NCBI RefSeq assembly: GCF_000420805.1
Contig: NZ_ATVQ01000001.1
Location: 124,001-188,000 of the forward strand
Length of the DNA stretch: 64,000 nt
Direction: 5' to 3'
From: Yaniella halotolerans DSM 15476
GTDB lineage: Bacteria > Actinomycetota > Actinomycetes > Actinomycetales > Micrococcaceae
Made by a program: the position numbers and the translations under genes. Of the stretch, positions 1 through 12,310 are shown in pieces. The notes under the pieces were generated by a model. The model worked only from the letters and a program-made list of their open reading frames with translations, was not told where the DNA came from and searched no databases. The stretch's first letter is position 1, and the number at the start of each line of letters is the position of its first letter.

Positions 1-276
1 GTCGACCTCATCGTCGGTACCAACCATCATGAATGAGGATGGCCATACTACTGGCGTCTCTAATACTTGCTGTTGCGATTTCAGCATACTGACGGTGAGG
101 TCTGTCAGCTCGCGGACCGCTGCCGGACCATATCCGAGGACGAGTTGCTGGGCAGATCGTCCCGAGGTGTGGTGGGCCAATGCTTCTTCAGCTTCCAGCA
201 GGGTGACGTGTTGTCCGCGTTTCGACAGTTCGCGCGCCAGTGAGATGCCGGCGATCCCGCCGCCGATAATGATCAC
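1..276 (-). CDS. FAD-dependent oxidoreductase, D-amino-acid oxidase (DAO) family; C-terminal part outside the window
   Basis: The visible 92 codons encode the N-terminal FAD-binding Rossmann unit. It opens directly with the dinucleotide-binding motif IIGGGIAGIS. The acidic end of the second beta strand (TLLEAEE) follows, then HHTSGRSAQQ, a segment typical of DAO/glycine-oxidase enzymes. Family members oxidise amines or amino acids with FAD. The substrate cannot be told because the rest of the gene lies beyond position 1. No ATG fits; the only good start is GTG at 276, placed just before the Rossmann strand. The gene begins about 60 bases downstream of the bidirectional terminator that closes the gat cluster, so it is probably transcribed from its own promoter. 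Confidence 0.75.
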   Translation of the reverse strand, partial: MIIIGGGIAGISLARELSKRGQHVTLLEAEEALAHHTSGRSAQQLVLGYGPAAVRELTDLTVSMLKSQQQVLETPVVWPSSFMMVGTDDEVD

Positions 277-333
277 GTTGATATCTTTCGTCCGGATTGG
301 TTGTGAGGCTGTAGGTGTTTCGCTTTTGCTAGC

Positions 334-369
334 AAAAAACGGGCAGCCTTTATATGGCTGCCCGTTTTT
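334..369. terminator. Bidirectional rho-independent terminator after gatB
   Basis: A perfect 9-bp stem (CGGGCAGCC at 340-348, GGCTGCCCG at 356-364) closes a 7-base loop. Six A precede the stem and five T follow it, so it works on both strands. It lies 11 bases past the gatB stop and would end the long minus-strand operon. Confidence 0.9.
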
Positions 370-379
370 ATCGCTTCAG

Positions 380-1852
380 TTAGCCGATTTTTTCCAGAAT
401 GATTTCACGGACGCGGCCAGCATCGGCTTGTCCCTTGGTGGCTTTCATAACCGGACCGATCAGGGCGCCGACGGCTTGCATGTGTCCGCCTTTGATACGT
501 TCAACGACATCTGGATTGGCAGCCATCGCCTCATCCACTGCGGTCGTGAGAGCGCCCTCGTCAGAAACGACAGCGAGTGAGCGTGCCTCGACGACTTCTG
601 TTGGGCGACCTTCGCCTTCAGCAACATGGCCGACCACCTGGCGTGCAATCTTGTCGTTGATGGTCTTGTCGGCGATTAAGCGTTCGATTTCGACGACATC
701 GGCCGGAGTCACGCCAAGACCTTCAGGTGACACACCTTTTTCGTTGGCAATACGCGCGATTTCGCCCATCCACCACTTGCGTGCAGCTTCGGCAGTTGCA
801 CCCGCCACGACGGTCGCTTCGATTTCATCGAGTACACCGGCGGCGACAACGTCGCGGAACTCGGATTCCGAGAATGCCCATTCTTCACGCAGTCGGCGAC
901 GGCGTTGTAGTGGATTCTCGGGCAGTTCTGCACGAAGGCGCTCGATCCAGGCTTCATCGGTGACGATTGGGACCAAGTCTGGGTCCGAGAAGTACCGGTA
1001 GTCGTCGGCATCCGATTTAGGGCGGCCGGAACGAGTGGACCGGGCTTCTTCATCCCAGTGCCGGGTTTCCTGTGTGATAGCTTCACCCGCATCCAGGACT
1101 TTGGCCTGACGGATGATTTCAGACTCCACGGCTGCAGCGACAGCGCGTGTGGAGTTCACGTTTTTCGTTTCGGTGCGGGTGCCGAAGGTTTCCGAACCGA
1201 TCGGCATCAACGAGACATTCGCATCACAACGGATGTTGCCGCGTTCCATGCGGGCATCGGAGACGTTGAGCGCTTTGACGATATCTCGGATGGTGGCCAG
1301 GTATGCCCGAGCGAGTTCGGGTGCACGTTCGCCTGCTCCAGTGATGGGGCGCGAGACAATTTCCACCAGCGGCACGCCTGCACGGTTGTAATCAACCAAC
1401 GAGGCGGAAGCGTCGTGGATCCGTCCGGTGGACCCAATGTGGGTAAGTTTTCCGGCGTCTTCTTCGATGTGGGCGCGTTCAATTTCAACGCGGAAAATCT
1501 CGCCGTCGTCGAGTTCCACATCCACGTAGCCGTCATAAGCAATGGCCGGTTCTAACTGCGAGGTCTGGTAGTTCTTCCCGAGGTCCGGATAGAAGTACTG
1601 TTTGCGGTCGAAACGTGATTCCGGCGCAATGGTGCAGTTTAATGCCAGCCCGAGTTTGATGCCGTAATCGATGCCTGCTTGGTTGATGGTCGGCAGGGTG
1701 CCCGGCATACCCAGGTCGCCTGCGGTGACGTTGGAGTTGGGTTGATCTCCGAATGCGTTCGTGGCGGTGGAGAACATTTTGGTCACGGTATTGAGTTCTA
1801 CGTGAACTTCAAAGCCGAGAACCGGTTCGTACGTTTGTAGTGCGGTTTTCAT
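380..1852 (-). CDS. gatB: Aspartyl/glutamyl-tRNA(Asn/Gln) amidotransferase subunit B (divergent)
   Basis: GatB is the kinase and tRNA-binding subunit of the GatCAB amidotransferase, which converts Glu-tRNA(Gln) or Asp-tRNA(Asn) to the amide form. At 490 aa it has the normal length. The N-terminal hallmark GFEVHVELNT is kept, as are the EEDAGK motif, GNIRCDANVS and the C-terminal tail domain with MKATKGQADAG. Several otherwise very conserved stretches have drifted: the usual RYFPEPDLVP reads RYFSDPDLVP, the usual RSKE reads RPKS, and KNLNSF reads KNVNST. The start overlaps the end of the gatA-like gene by 4 bases (ATGA), implying translational coupling. It is the last gene of its operon. Identity is secure; whether the complex is active is doubtful given its GatA partner. 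Confidence 0.93.
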   Translation of the reverse strand: MKTALQTYEPVLGFEVHVELNTVTKMFSTATNAFGDQPNSNVTAGDLGMPGTLPTINQAGIDYGIKLGLALNCTIAPESRFDRKQYFYPDLGKNYQTSQLEPAIAYDGYVDVELDDGEIFRVEIERAHIEEDAGKLTHIGSTGRIHDASASLVDYNRAGVPLVEIVSRPITGAGERAPELARAYLATIRDIVKALNVSDARMERGNIRCDANVSLMPIGSETFGTRTETKNVNSTRAVAAAVESEIIRQAKVLDAGEAITQETRHWDEEARSTRSGRPKSDADDYRYFSDPDLVPIVTDEAWIERLRAELPENPLQRRRRLREEWAFSESEFRDVVAAGVLDEIEATVVAGATAEAARKWWMGEIARIANEKGVSPEGLGVTPADVVEIERLIADKTINDKIARQVVGHVAEGEGRPTEVVEARSLAVVSDEGALTTAVDEAMAANPDVVERIKGGHMQAVGALIGPVMKATKGQADAGRVREIILEKIG

Positions 1853-3123
1853 GCTGCTGCTCCTGCCGTGGTTTCAACGACGGCGCTGATGCGGTAGACC
1901 AGTTCGTCTGCATAGGTTGGTGCACAAATGTGGACACCTGCCACGCTTGCTGCGGGCAGGCCTGCTAGTGAAGCACCGATACCTGCGTTGGTGGATTCGT
2001 ATTCTTCGCCCTGCTGGATGCCCGCCGGTACGGCGATGGCGTCAACGGATTTAAATGCGGTGTTGTATTCGTTGATGACAGCGGTGCGGATTTTCTGTGC
2101 TGGATAGAAGTGGGAGTCGATGGTTCCCGCCGACAGCAGGTGCGTTCCCACGATGATACGGCGTTTGGTTTCGTAACCGAATCCGGCACCACGTGATGCG
2201 GTGATGACGTCTTGGACGGTTCCATTGTCCGGGGTGACACGGTTTCCAAAGCGAATACCATCGAATTTTGCCAGGTTGGCTGAGAATTCTGCGGCCCCGA
2301 TGATGTGGGCTGCTTGTGCTGCTTGCCCCAGGGTGTCCATGGTGACCTCGGTGGTGTTCATTCCAGCGTCCTGGAGCTTCTCCATACCGGCCTGGTAGGT
2401 TGCCCACGCTTCGTCGGTAACGTCGGCAGGTTGTTCGGTGAGCACCCCGATGGTGCCGCCTGCGACAGCGGCCTCCGAGGAAAAGTCCCAGTCGTATTCC
2501 ACACTGGTTGGGTCAAGTTCATCGGCGCCGACCATGACCTGGTGCAGGGCTTTCGCGTCTGCGGTGTTTCGTGCAATCGGCGTCACGGTATCCATCGAGG
2601 ATACGGCGGCAACCAGCCCGAACCGCGAGATCGCACCGTAAGTCGGTTTCACTGCGACAACCCCGGTCTCTGTTGCGATATGACGTGCTGTGCCGGCGGT
2701 ATCAGACACGACGGCAAAGGGTGCCTGGTGATTGGCAACGGCCTCGTGAGCTCCCGACTCTTGGCCCATGCCAAATTCGGCAACGCGGGCCTTGGCTAGA
2801 ATCGGCAAGCCGGCGGCCCGCAGTCGAGCTACCGCGGTGGCTTCATATGGAGCGACCCAACCGTCGAGGTATGCGGAGCCTGCAGCGGTCGGCATGTTCT
2901 CTGTGACGAGTACATCCGCCAAAACGACGGGGACACCGGCAAGAGTGTGGTCATATTTGCCTGCATCTACCTCTGCGGCAACGGCCAGCGCCTCGTCGGC
3001 GTTGATGAAGACAAATGCGGTTGAGGCCTCGTCCAGGTGCGCCTGTACTAATTCCACGGCCGTAGTTTCACCGGCACGAAGCTTTGCCGCCATGTCGGTG
3101 GCGGTCAGTTGTGTGAGATGCAT
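1849..3123 (-). CDS. gatA: GatA-like amidase-fold protein lacking the catalytic triad
   Basis: Position between gatC and gatB and clear similarity over the whole length mark this as the GatA subunit, which normally hydrolyses glutamine to supply ammonia. It is 424 aa against roughly 480-510 for the family. All three catalytic residues are gone. The Lys of the usual (V/I)KD motif is Ala69 (PVVLADV). The glycine-serine loop carrying the cis-Ser (GGSSGGS) is deleted between about residues 119 and 131. The nucleophile Ser of DTGGSIR is Thr145 (DTAGTAR). The C-terminal DPL..Y..D segment used in glutamine binding is also missing, while the KRRI..GT region is kept. The frame is open throughout, with normal start and stop, so this is not a simple frameshifted pseudogene. 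It overlaps gatC by 1 base and gatB by 4. Confidence 0.85.
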   Translation of the reverse strand: MHLTQLTATDMAAKLRAGETTAVELVQAHLDEASTAFVFINADEALAVAAEVDAGKYDHTLAGVPVVLADVLVTENMPTAAGSAYLDGWVAPYEATAVARLRAAGLPILAKARVAEFGMGQESGAHEAVANHQAPFAVVSDTAGTARHIATETGVVAVKPTYGAISRFGLVAAVSSMDTVTPIARNTADAKALHQVMVGADELDPTSVEYDWDFSSEAAVAGGTIGVLTEQPADVTDEAWATYQAGMEKLQDAGMNTTEVTMDTLGQAAQAAHIIGAAEFSANLAKFDGIRFGNRVTPDNGTVQDVITASRGAGFGYETKRRIIVGTHLLSAGTIDSHFYPAQKIRTAVINEYNTAFKSVDAIAVPAGIQQGEEYESTNAGIGASLAGLPAASVAGVHICAPTYADELVYRISAVVETTAGAAA

Positions 3124-3389
3124 TATTCTCCGTCCAGGATTGCGGGAACCATAAATTGTCCGTCTTGCGATTCGGGGGCTGCAGAAAGTGCCTGTTCATT
3201 GGACAGCTCATTGGCGACGACGTCGGCACGGAGCTTATTGTTGACGGGCAGCGGGTTGACGGTCACCGGTAGCTGTTCATCTGCGGTCACCACCAATGCA
3301 TCAATAATCGGGTCAAACTCTGCGGTGAGACGCTGACGTTCGTCCTCCGTCAGGGCTATATGGGCGGTCGCTGCTATGTTGTCAACCAT
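3123..3389 (-). CDS. gatC: Aspartyl/glutamyl-tRNA amidotransferase subunit C
   Basis: GatC is the small subunit that wraps around and stabilises GatA and GatB. The 88-aa product has the family pattern: an N-terminal helix (ALTEDERQRLTAEF), a central NPLPV motif and a C-terminal QDGQFMVPAILDGE segment that matches the usual DGRF.VP.IL.E ending. The conserved NVFR.D motif reads NKLRAD, a sign of drift like that in its partners. It starts with ATG after a good ribosome-binding site (AAAGGAG) and its stop overlaps the gatA start (TAATG). It follows the GNAT gene by 21 bases. Confidence 0.88.
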   Translation of the reverse strand: MVDNIAATAHIALTEDERQRLTAEFDPIIDALVVTADEQLPVTVNPLPVNNKLRADVVANELSNEQALSAAPESQDGQFMVPAILDGE

Positions 3390-3410
3390 GGTTCTCCTTT
3401 ACTAGATATC

Positions 3411-3913
3411 TCAGTTTAAGGGGTGGACATAGACGAGGAAGGTTTCGAGTCCTTGTTCGTCGTCCACGATACCGGCGGTATATAGATTCCAGTCTCGGTC
3501 TGGTGCTCGTTGGAAACCTAATCTGGCATACATCGCCTGGGCGGTGGTCATTGAGCCCATCGTGGTGATGACCACCTGGGAAAGATCGTGCTGGCGAGCG
3601 TGGTTCAATACAAATTTGACAAGCTCGCGGCCTATCCCCCGACCTTGGTACCAAGGATGCACGGCTAGCATACGAAATTCGAGCTCGTTGTCGTAAGCAA
3701 CTTCGATCATCGATGATCCGGGGGTGGCGATATTCACGCTACCTGCGATCTGACCTTCAACCTCGGCGACGAAAAGATTCGCTGCGCGGGCTTGCATGTC
3801 GGTCAGTGCGGCGGCGTACGGGTCTGAAGCCGACACGTGACCAGACTCCACATATGCCTGGTGGGTCAGGTCGGACACGGCCGGATGATCGTCTAGGGTA
3901 GCGGGTCTGACGA

Positions 3914-3920
<7 letters not shown>
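3411..3920 (-). CDS. GNAT-family N-acetyltransferase
   Basis: A 169-aa single-domain protein of the GCN5-related acetyltransferase fold, which transfers acetyl from acetyl-CoA to an amine. The acetyl-CoA pyrophosphate-binding motif A is clear at residues 88-100 (HPWYQGRGIGREL, matching Q/R-x-x-G-x-G/A). It is followed by a helix and the YARLGFQ signature near the C terminus. The substrate cannot be predicted. Its start overlaps the end of the upstream inositol-phosphatase-like gene by 7 bases, so it is part of the same operon. Confidence 0.85.
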
Positions 3921-7914
<3,994 letters not shown>

Positions 7915-7915
<1 letters not shown>

Positions 7916-9072
7916 CAGTCAACCTCGATCCCATCTCCGGCGCCGCGCAAGAGCATTGACGGATTAATCGGCCCAAATCCACGCACCGATTGCGGCGGTT
8001 GTGGAATGAGAATATACCGTTCGTCGTCGGCCAAGACATTTGCGGTCAACTGATCCACCAGCACCGTCCCTGGATCAGACAGCGCCGTCAGACGAGCTGC
8101 TAGGTTCACGGTTGGTCCATAAATATCGCCCAAGCGGGACAACACCCTGCCCCAAACCACGGAAACACGTGCCGATGGCAACACAGGGTCCTCACTCAAC
8201 GCTTGCGATAGCGCCAAAGCAATATCAGCTCCTGCTTCTGGAGTCTCAGCGTTGAAGAGCACTTCGTCACCAACGGTTTTGACCAAGTGGCCGCCACCAA
8301 CCGCAATGATTTCGGCACAGGTTTGTTCGAACCGCTGTACCATTTGTGCAAGCGTACGCTCGCTCATCGTACGAGACAACGCCGTGTAGGAAACCATATC
8401 GGCAAAACCAACGGCCCGGGCTAACGGTAGTGGTGCATCATCTTCAGTACCGTCGCGACCTTCTTCGGACGCTACCAACCCTGCTTCGACACGAACGGTT
8501 AGGCGTTGCAGCGCCGAATTGAGTTGCCTGCGATAGGAATATGTGACGACGTCTTCTAGCGACTCGATCACCGAGGGCAGCAGACGGACAACCTCACGAC
8601 GCGCTTCCGGGTCGGAAAACTGCTCTGCACTCATCTTGTCTTCGACCAGTGCCTCAATCTGCCAGACGACCATGCGGTCCGTCATCTGACCGATCGAACG
8701 AGCCACCGATATTGCGGTTTCCTCGTTCAGCACATCCTCACGCACCAGCTCCACGATGGTCGCCATGGCGGCTACATCTTGCTCGGTAAACACCTTTTCG
8801 TCGGCTTTAATATTGGGGAAACCCATCGCACGCCAAATTTTGCGTGCCGAGACCACTGAAACTCCCAGCTCCTTGGCCAGGGCGCGAGGCGTTAGATAGC
8901 GGGGGCCACCGATGAGTTCTTCATCAAGCACTTTGATCGCTTGGGTCCAGGTTTCGGAAAACGGTTCTGCATCCCCGAGGTCTGCAGAAGTCGGTGTGTC
9001 CGGCTGGACGATGTCCAACGGCTTGGTGGGTGTGGGATCCGTATAAATGTCGTCGGTTGAATCGTTGCTCAC
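7915..9072 (-). CDS. Class III adenylate/guanylate cyclase with an N-terminal regulatory domain
   Basis: The C-terminal half (about 218-385) is a class III nucleotidyl cyclase that would make cAMP (or cGMP). All six canonical residues can be placed: metal ligands Asp225 (GFADMVSYT) and Asp269 (KTVGDE), substrate-specificity residues Lys265 and Asp316, transition-state residues Asn323 and Arg327 (TVNLAARL). Lys/Asp at the specificity positions favours ATP. The N-terminal half (about 55-200) contains a helix-turn-helix-like stretch (LTPRALAKELGVSVVSA) followed by helices, an architecture resembling the pH-regulated cyclase Rv1264 of Mycobacterium tuberculosis. Translation starts at GTG. It overlaps the PH-domain gene by 4 bases and the phosphatase gene by 1. 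Confidence 0.9.
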
Positions 9073-9608
9073 ATGCCCCTACTTTCACTGAGCGGACCGC
9101 CGGTGTACCGACCATAGGAACCAAACCGTTCCGTATCGACCAGCGTCTGAAATTCTGAAACTTTTGGGATCTCTTGCAGGACCCAGGTTTGACCACGAGA
9201 ATTCATTAAATGGAGATCTCCGGAACCTCGGCGACGTTGACTGCGCGACTGGCGTATTTGCAGTGATACCAACGAATGCAGGGCAACCCAGTGGCGTTTG
9301 ACTGCGATGGCCCCAAGCTTATGCGCTACCCGGTGGGTGGTGATTTCATACCGGGACACCAACCACTGCCAGGCCGGGCGCACCACGCTAAGAAACACGC
9401 CGATTGCTATCAGTCCAAGAGCAATAGTGGTCAGGGTCGTGGCAGAAGTACGTAAAAACTCTGGCAGAGCATAGCTGGATAAAACACCTGAGATAAAGCC
9501 GGATAGCATGGCCCAAAGCACCAGATTCCAGGCAGGGCGGATGAGCACCGATGGGTGCGCTCGAGTACGAACCAACAGGTGTTCACCTGTCACATAATGT
9601 GATCGCAT
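9069..9608 (-). CDS. Membrane protein with bacterial PH domain
   Basis: A 179-aa membrane protein. Two hydrophobic helices near the N terminus (about residues 29-48 and 57-80) are followed by a cytoplasmic bacterial pleckstrin-homology-like domain (YEITTHRVAHKLGAI..., with the strand pattern ending WVLQEIPKVSEF). Function in this family is mostly unknown; it anchors or organises proteins at the membrane. A longer frame is open upstream, but ATG at 9608 has a strong ribosome-binding site (AAGGAGG), and starting here leaves 28 bases after birA. Its stop overlaps the cyclase start by 4 bases, so it may form a membrane partner of the cyclase. Confidence 0.82.
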   Translation of the reverse strand: MRSHYVTGEHLLVRTRAHPSVLIRPAWNLVLWAMLSGFISGVLSSYALPEFLRTSATTLTTIALGLIAIGVFLSVVRPAWQWLVSRYEITTHRVAHKLGAIAVKRHWVALHSLVSLQIRQSRSQRRRGSGDLHLMNSRGQTWVLQEIPKVSEFQTLVDTERFGSYGRYTGGPLSESRGM

Positions 9609-9636
9609 GCCCCTCCTTGTATCCGGTACCTTCATA

Positions 9637-10368
9637 TCACGCCGAGCGTAAATGCACGATATCTGCGGCAAAAACCTCGTGCATGGTCTCGTCCTGTATT
9701 AATAGGCTACCTGTGTCGCCCAGGCCAATAGCCGTTCCAACAATATCTTTACCATCTGGCATCTTTGCTCTGACATACTGGCCGAGCGTCGACATGGTCG
9801 GCTCGAAGCGCTGTGCTGTTGGATCAGCTTCAAAATCAGCCACAGCATCCAGCAAACGCCGGCGCGCAAGCTTTACATATTCGTGTGCCGTCATCGTCAC
9901 ACCGTAGTCTGCGAGCGCAGCGGCTGTCGCCACCACTTTGGCTTGGCCAAACTCCAGGTTGGTACCGATACCAACGACGACGGTCTTCGTTTCAGGGATC
10001 CATTGTGCCAAAATGCCACAGAGTTTTTTACCGTCTGGCCCTAACACATCATTGGGCCATTTGACCCCCGCATGGACATTAAGTTCGCGGAACCATCGCA
10101 CCAAGGCATCAGCCACCACAAGGGTCAGCATGCCAAATTGTTGAGGTTCTAGATGCGGCCGCAGGACCATAGACATCGCCGCAGCGGTGCCAGCGGGGGT
10201 ATCCCAGCTACGATCCAGCCTCCCCCGTCCAGCAGTCTGGTTGTCGGTAGCCAACACGTCTCCGTGTACGAAATTAGACGCACCAGCCACGACAACATCC
10301 TGGGTGGAGGCGACTTGTTCAGCCCAATACACGCCCGAGGCGATCCGTCGATGTTCCTTTTGCGCCAC
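9637..10368 (-). CDS. birA: Biotin--[acetyl-CoA-carboxylase] ligase
   Basis: Activates biotin to biotinyl-AMP and attaches it to the lysine of biotin carboxyl carrier domains. The signature GRGRLDRSW (residues 48-56) and the catalytic KWPNDV (Lys103) are both present, followed by GKKLCGILAQ and the small C-terminal domain. At 243 aa it lacks the N-terminal DNA-binding helix-turn-helix, so it is a group I ligase without repressor function. It is divergent from the acyl-CoA carboxylase genes, whose alpha subunit at 14742-16583 carries the target lysine. It is the first gene of the long minus-strand operon. Confidence 0.93.
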   Translation of the reverse strand: MAQKEHRRIASGVYWAEQVASTQDVVVAGASNFVHGDVLATDNQTAGRGRLDRSWDTPAGTAAAMSMVLRPHLEPQQFGMLTLVVADALVRWFRELNVHAGVKWPNDVLGPDGKKLCGILAQWIPETKTVVVGIGTNLEFGQAKVVATAAALADYGVTMTAHEYVKLARRRLLDAVADFEADPTAQRFEPTMSTLGQYVRAKMPDGKDIVGTAIGLGDTGSLLIQDETMHEVFAADIVHLRSA

Positions 10369-10442
10369 GCACTACAACCTTCACAAAGTACAACCGGTAG
10401 TATTATCCACGATACAGGCCATACTCTACCCTGGAGGACCCG

Positions 10443-12062
10443 TTGACCAACCCCGAACGCACTGGTGAAAACCTGGGTGTCACTACCCCGGATATCACTA
10501 CGACGGCTGGCAAACTTGAAGATTATTTCCACCGGCGCGAAGCAGCACTTTTGCCGACTGGACAAGGACCCGTCGATCGCCAACACTCCCGGGGAAAACA
10601 AACCGCGCGAGAACGTATTGACGCCTTGCTCGACGACGACTCGTTCGTCGAATTCGACCAGTTACGAACCCACCGGACGACCGCGTTCGGTATGGATGCC
10701 CGCCATCCGGAAGGCGACGGTGTGGTAGCGGGCTACGGCACCATCGACGGTCGGAACGTTGCCGTCTTCGCGCAGGATTTCACCGTTTTTGGTGGTTCCT
10801 TATCCAAGGTCAATGGCGAGAAAATCGTCAAAACCCAAGAATTCGCAGCAACTAATGGTTTCCCACTGATCGCTATCAATGACGGCGGTGGCGCTCGCAT
10901 CCAAGAGGGCGTGGATTCGTTGGCAATGTTCGCCGACATTTTCCGCAATAATGTGATGGCCTCAGGGGTGGTCCCCCAGATCTCTATCATTATGGGTCCG
11001 GCTGCCGGTGGGGCAGCCTACTCGCCAGCGCTGACTGACTTTGTCGTCATGGTCGACCAAACGTCGCACATGTTCATTACCGGCCCGGATGTCATCAAGT
11101 CTGTGACCGGCGAAGAAGTCGATATGGAAACCCTGGGTGGAGCTCGTCAGCACAACGAAACTTCGGGTACAGCGGCCTATATGGCAGCCGATGAACAGGA
11201 TGCCTTCGACTGGGTATCTGAACTGCTGGATTACTTGCCAGCTCATAACTTCATCACCCAGGAAGCCACATTCCAACAGGACCTGGACACTACCGTTGAC
11301 GATCTGGCGCTGGACGCCATCATCCCGGATTCTGCCAATCAACCGTATGACATGTTGGAGGTCGTGGCCACCATCCTTGATGACGGCGCGTTCCTGCAGG
11401 TACAAGAACGCTACGCTCCCAACGTCATTGTTGGACTGGGGCGAATCGAAGGACAGACCGTCGGCGTGGTTGCCAACCAGCCTTCCCAATTAGCCGGCAC
11501 CTTAGATATTGCGGCTTCCGAAAAAGCAGCTCGGTTCGTGCGCTTCTGTGATGCCTTCAATATTCCAATTGTGACGCTGGTCGATGTTCCAGGGTTCCTC
11601 CCGGGCGTGGACCAAGAGCACTCCGGGATCATTCGTCGCGGCGCCAAGCTCATTTATGCTTACGCTGAGGCCACTGTTCCAAAAATCACCATCATCACGC
11701 GTAAAGCTTTTGGTGGAGCATACATTGTGATGGGTTCCAAGAAACTCGGTGCCGACGTCAACCTGGCATGGCCGACCGCTCAAATCGGTGTCATGGGCGC
11801 GCAGGGGGCCGTCAATATTCTGTATCGTCGCGACCTCATCGCCACCGAAGAAGCCGGCAACGATGTTGAAGCACGTCGTACAGAGTTGATCGAAGACTAT
11901 GAAACGGCACTGCTGAATCCGTACGAGGCGGCAAACTCTGGCTATATCGACGCGGTCATTGCACCGTCAGAAACTCGCGCGCAGGTGGTTCGAGCACTTC
12001 GCGCGACTGCAGCAAAGCGTCAATCCCGTCCCGCGAAGAAGCATGGAAATATCCCGCTATGA
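10443..12062 (+). CDS. Acyl-CoA carboxylase beta subunit (carboxyltransferase; propionyl/acetyl-CoA type)
   Basis: Transfers the carboxyl group from carboxybiotin to acetyl- or propionyl-CoA, giving malonyl- or methylmalonyl-CoA for fatty-acid synthesis. The 539-aa protein has the two crotonase-like carboxyltransferase halves. The first carries the oxyanion-hole [10 protein letters not shown] and [16 protein letters not shown]; the second carries [10 protein letters not shown] and [13 protein letters not shown]. Translation starts at TTG 10443 behind GGAGG. The stop overlaps the epsilon subunit start by 4 bases. Its family is AccD/PccB; the acyl-CoA chain-length preference cannot be read reliably from motifs. 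Confidence 0.95.
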   Translation: MTNPERTGENLGVTTPDITTTAGKLEDYFHRREAALLPTGQGPVDRQHSRGKQTARERIDALLDDDSFVEFDQLRTHRTTAFGMDARHPEGDGVVAGYGTIDGRNVAVFAQDFTVFGGSLSKVNGEKIVKTQEFAATNGFPLIAINDGGGARIQEGVDSLAMFADIFRNNVMASGVVPQISIIMGPAAGGAAYSPALTDFVVMVDQTSHMFITGPDVIKSVTGEEVDMETLGGARQHNETSGTAAYMAADEQDAFDWVSELLDYLPAHNFITQEATFQQDLDTTVDDLALDAIIPDSANQPYDMLEVVATILDDGAFLQVQERYAPNVIVGLGRIEGQTVGVVANQPSQLAGTLDIAASEKAARFVRFCDAFNIPIVTLVDVPGFLPGVDQEHSGIIRRGAKLIYAYAEATVPKITIITRKAFGGAYIVMGSKKLGADVNLAWPTAQIGVMGAQGAVNILYRRDLIATEEAGNDVEARRTELIEDYETALLNPYEAANSGYIDAVIAPSETRAQVVRALRATAAKRQSRPAKKHGNIPL

Positions 12063-12265
12063 CGTCACAACCTGAATCCACCGGCATCAGAGTCCAGGGC
12101 ACAGAACTCTCCGAAGAAGAAACTGCTGCCTTACTGGCGGTAGTCAACACCCAGCTGATCGATGCTCCCGTGGAAGAGCCAACCGTTGATTATGCAACCA
12201 GTCGTCGAATCACCTCGACCTGGGCTGATGCAGCATCCTGGCAACCGTTGTCTCGAGGTCACTAA
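12059..12265 (+). CDS. Acyl-CoA carboxylase epsilon subunit
   Basis: A 68-aa acidic protein immediately coupled to the beta subunit (ATGA overlap), as in actinobacterial acetyl/propionyl-CoA carboxylases, where epsilon bridges alpha and beta and stimulates activity. The sequence has the family layout: a short N-terminal helix with the [13 protein letters not shown] pattern, a variable linker, and a C-terminal segment with the STWADAASW motif. This small gene is easily missed by length filters. Confidence 0.87.
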   Translation: MTSQPESTGIRVQGTELSEEETAALLAVVNTQLIDAPVEEPTVDYATSRRITSTWADAASWQPLSRGH

Positions 12266-12310
12266 TCCGAGTGCACCCAGCCGGAAGCACACCACTATGA
12301 GAGTGAAGGC

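Noticed and set aside
29-580. 183-codon plus-strand frame across the start of the window
   Set aside because: It runs through the terminator at 334-369 and is antisense to both the FAD oxidoreductase and gatB.
1849-3123. GatA as a frameshifted pseudogene or sequencing error
   Set aside because: The frame is uninterrupted, the residues on both sides of the changed sites align with GatA, and three separate sites are altered; a single indel cannot explain this.
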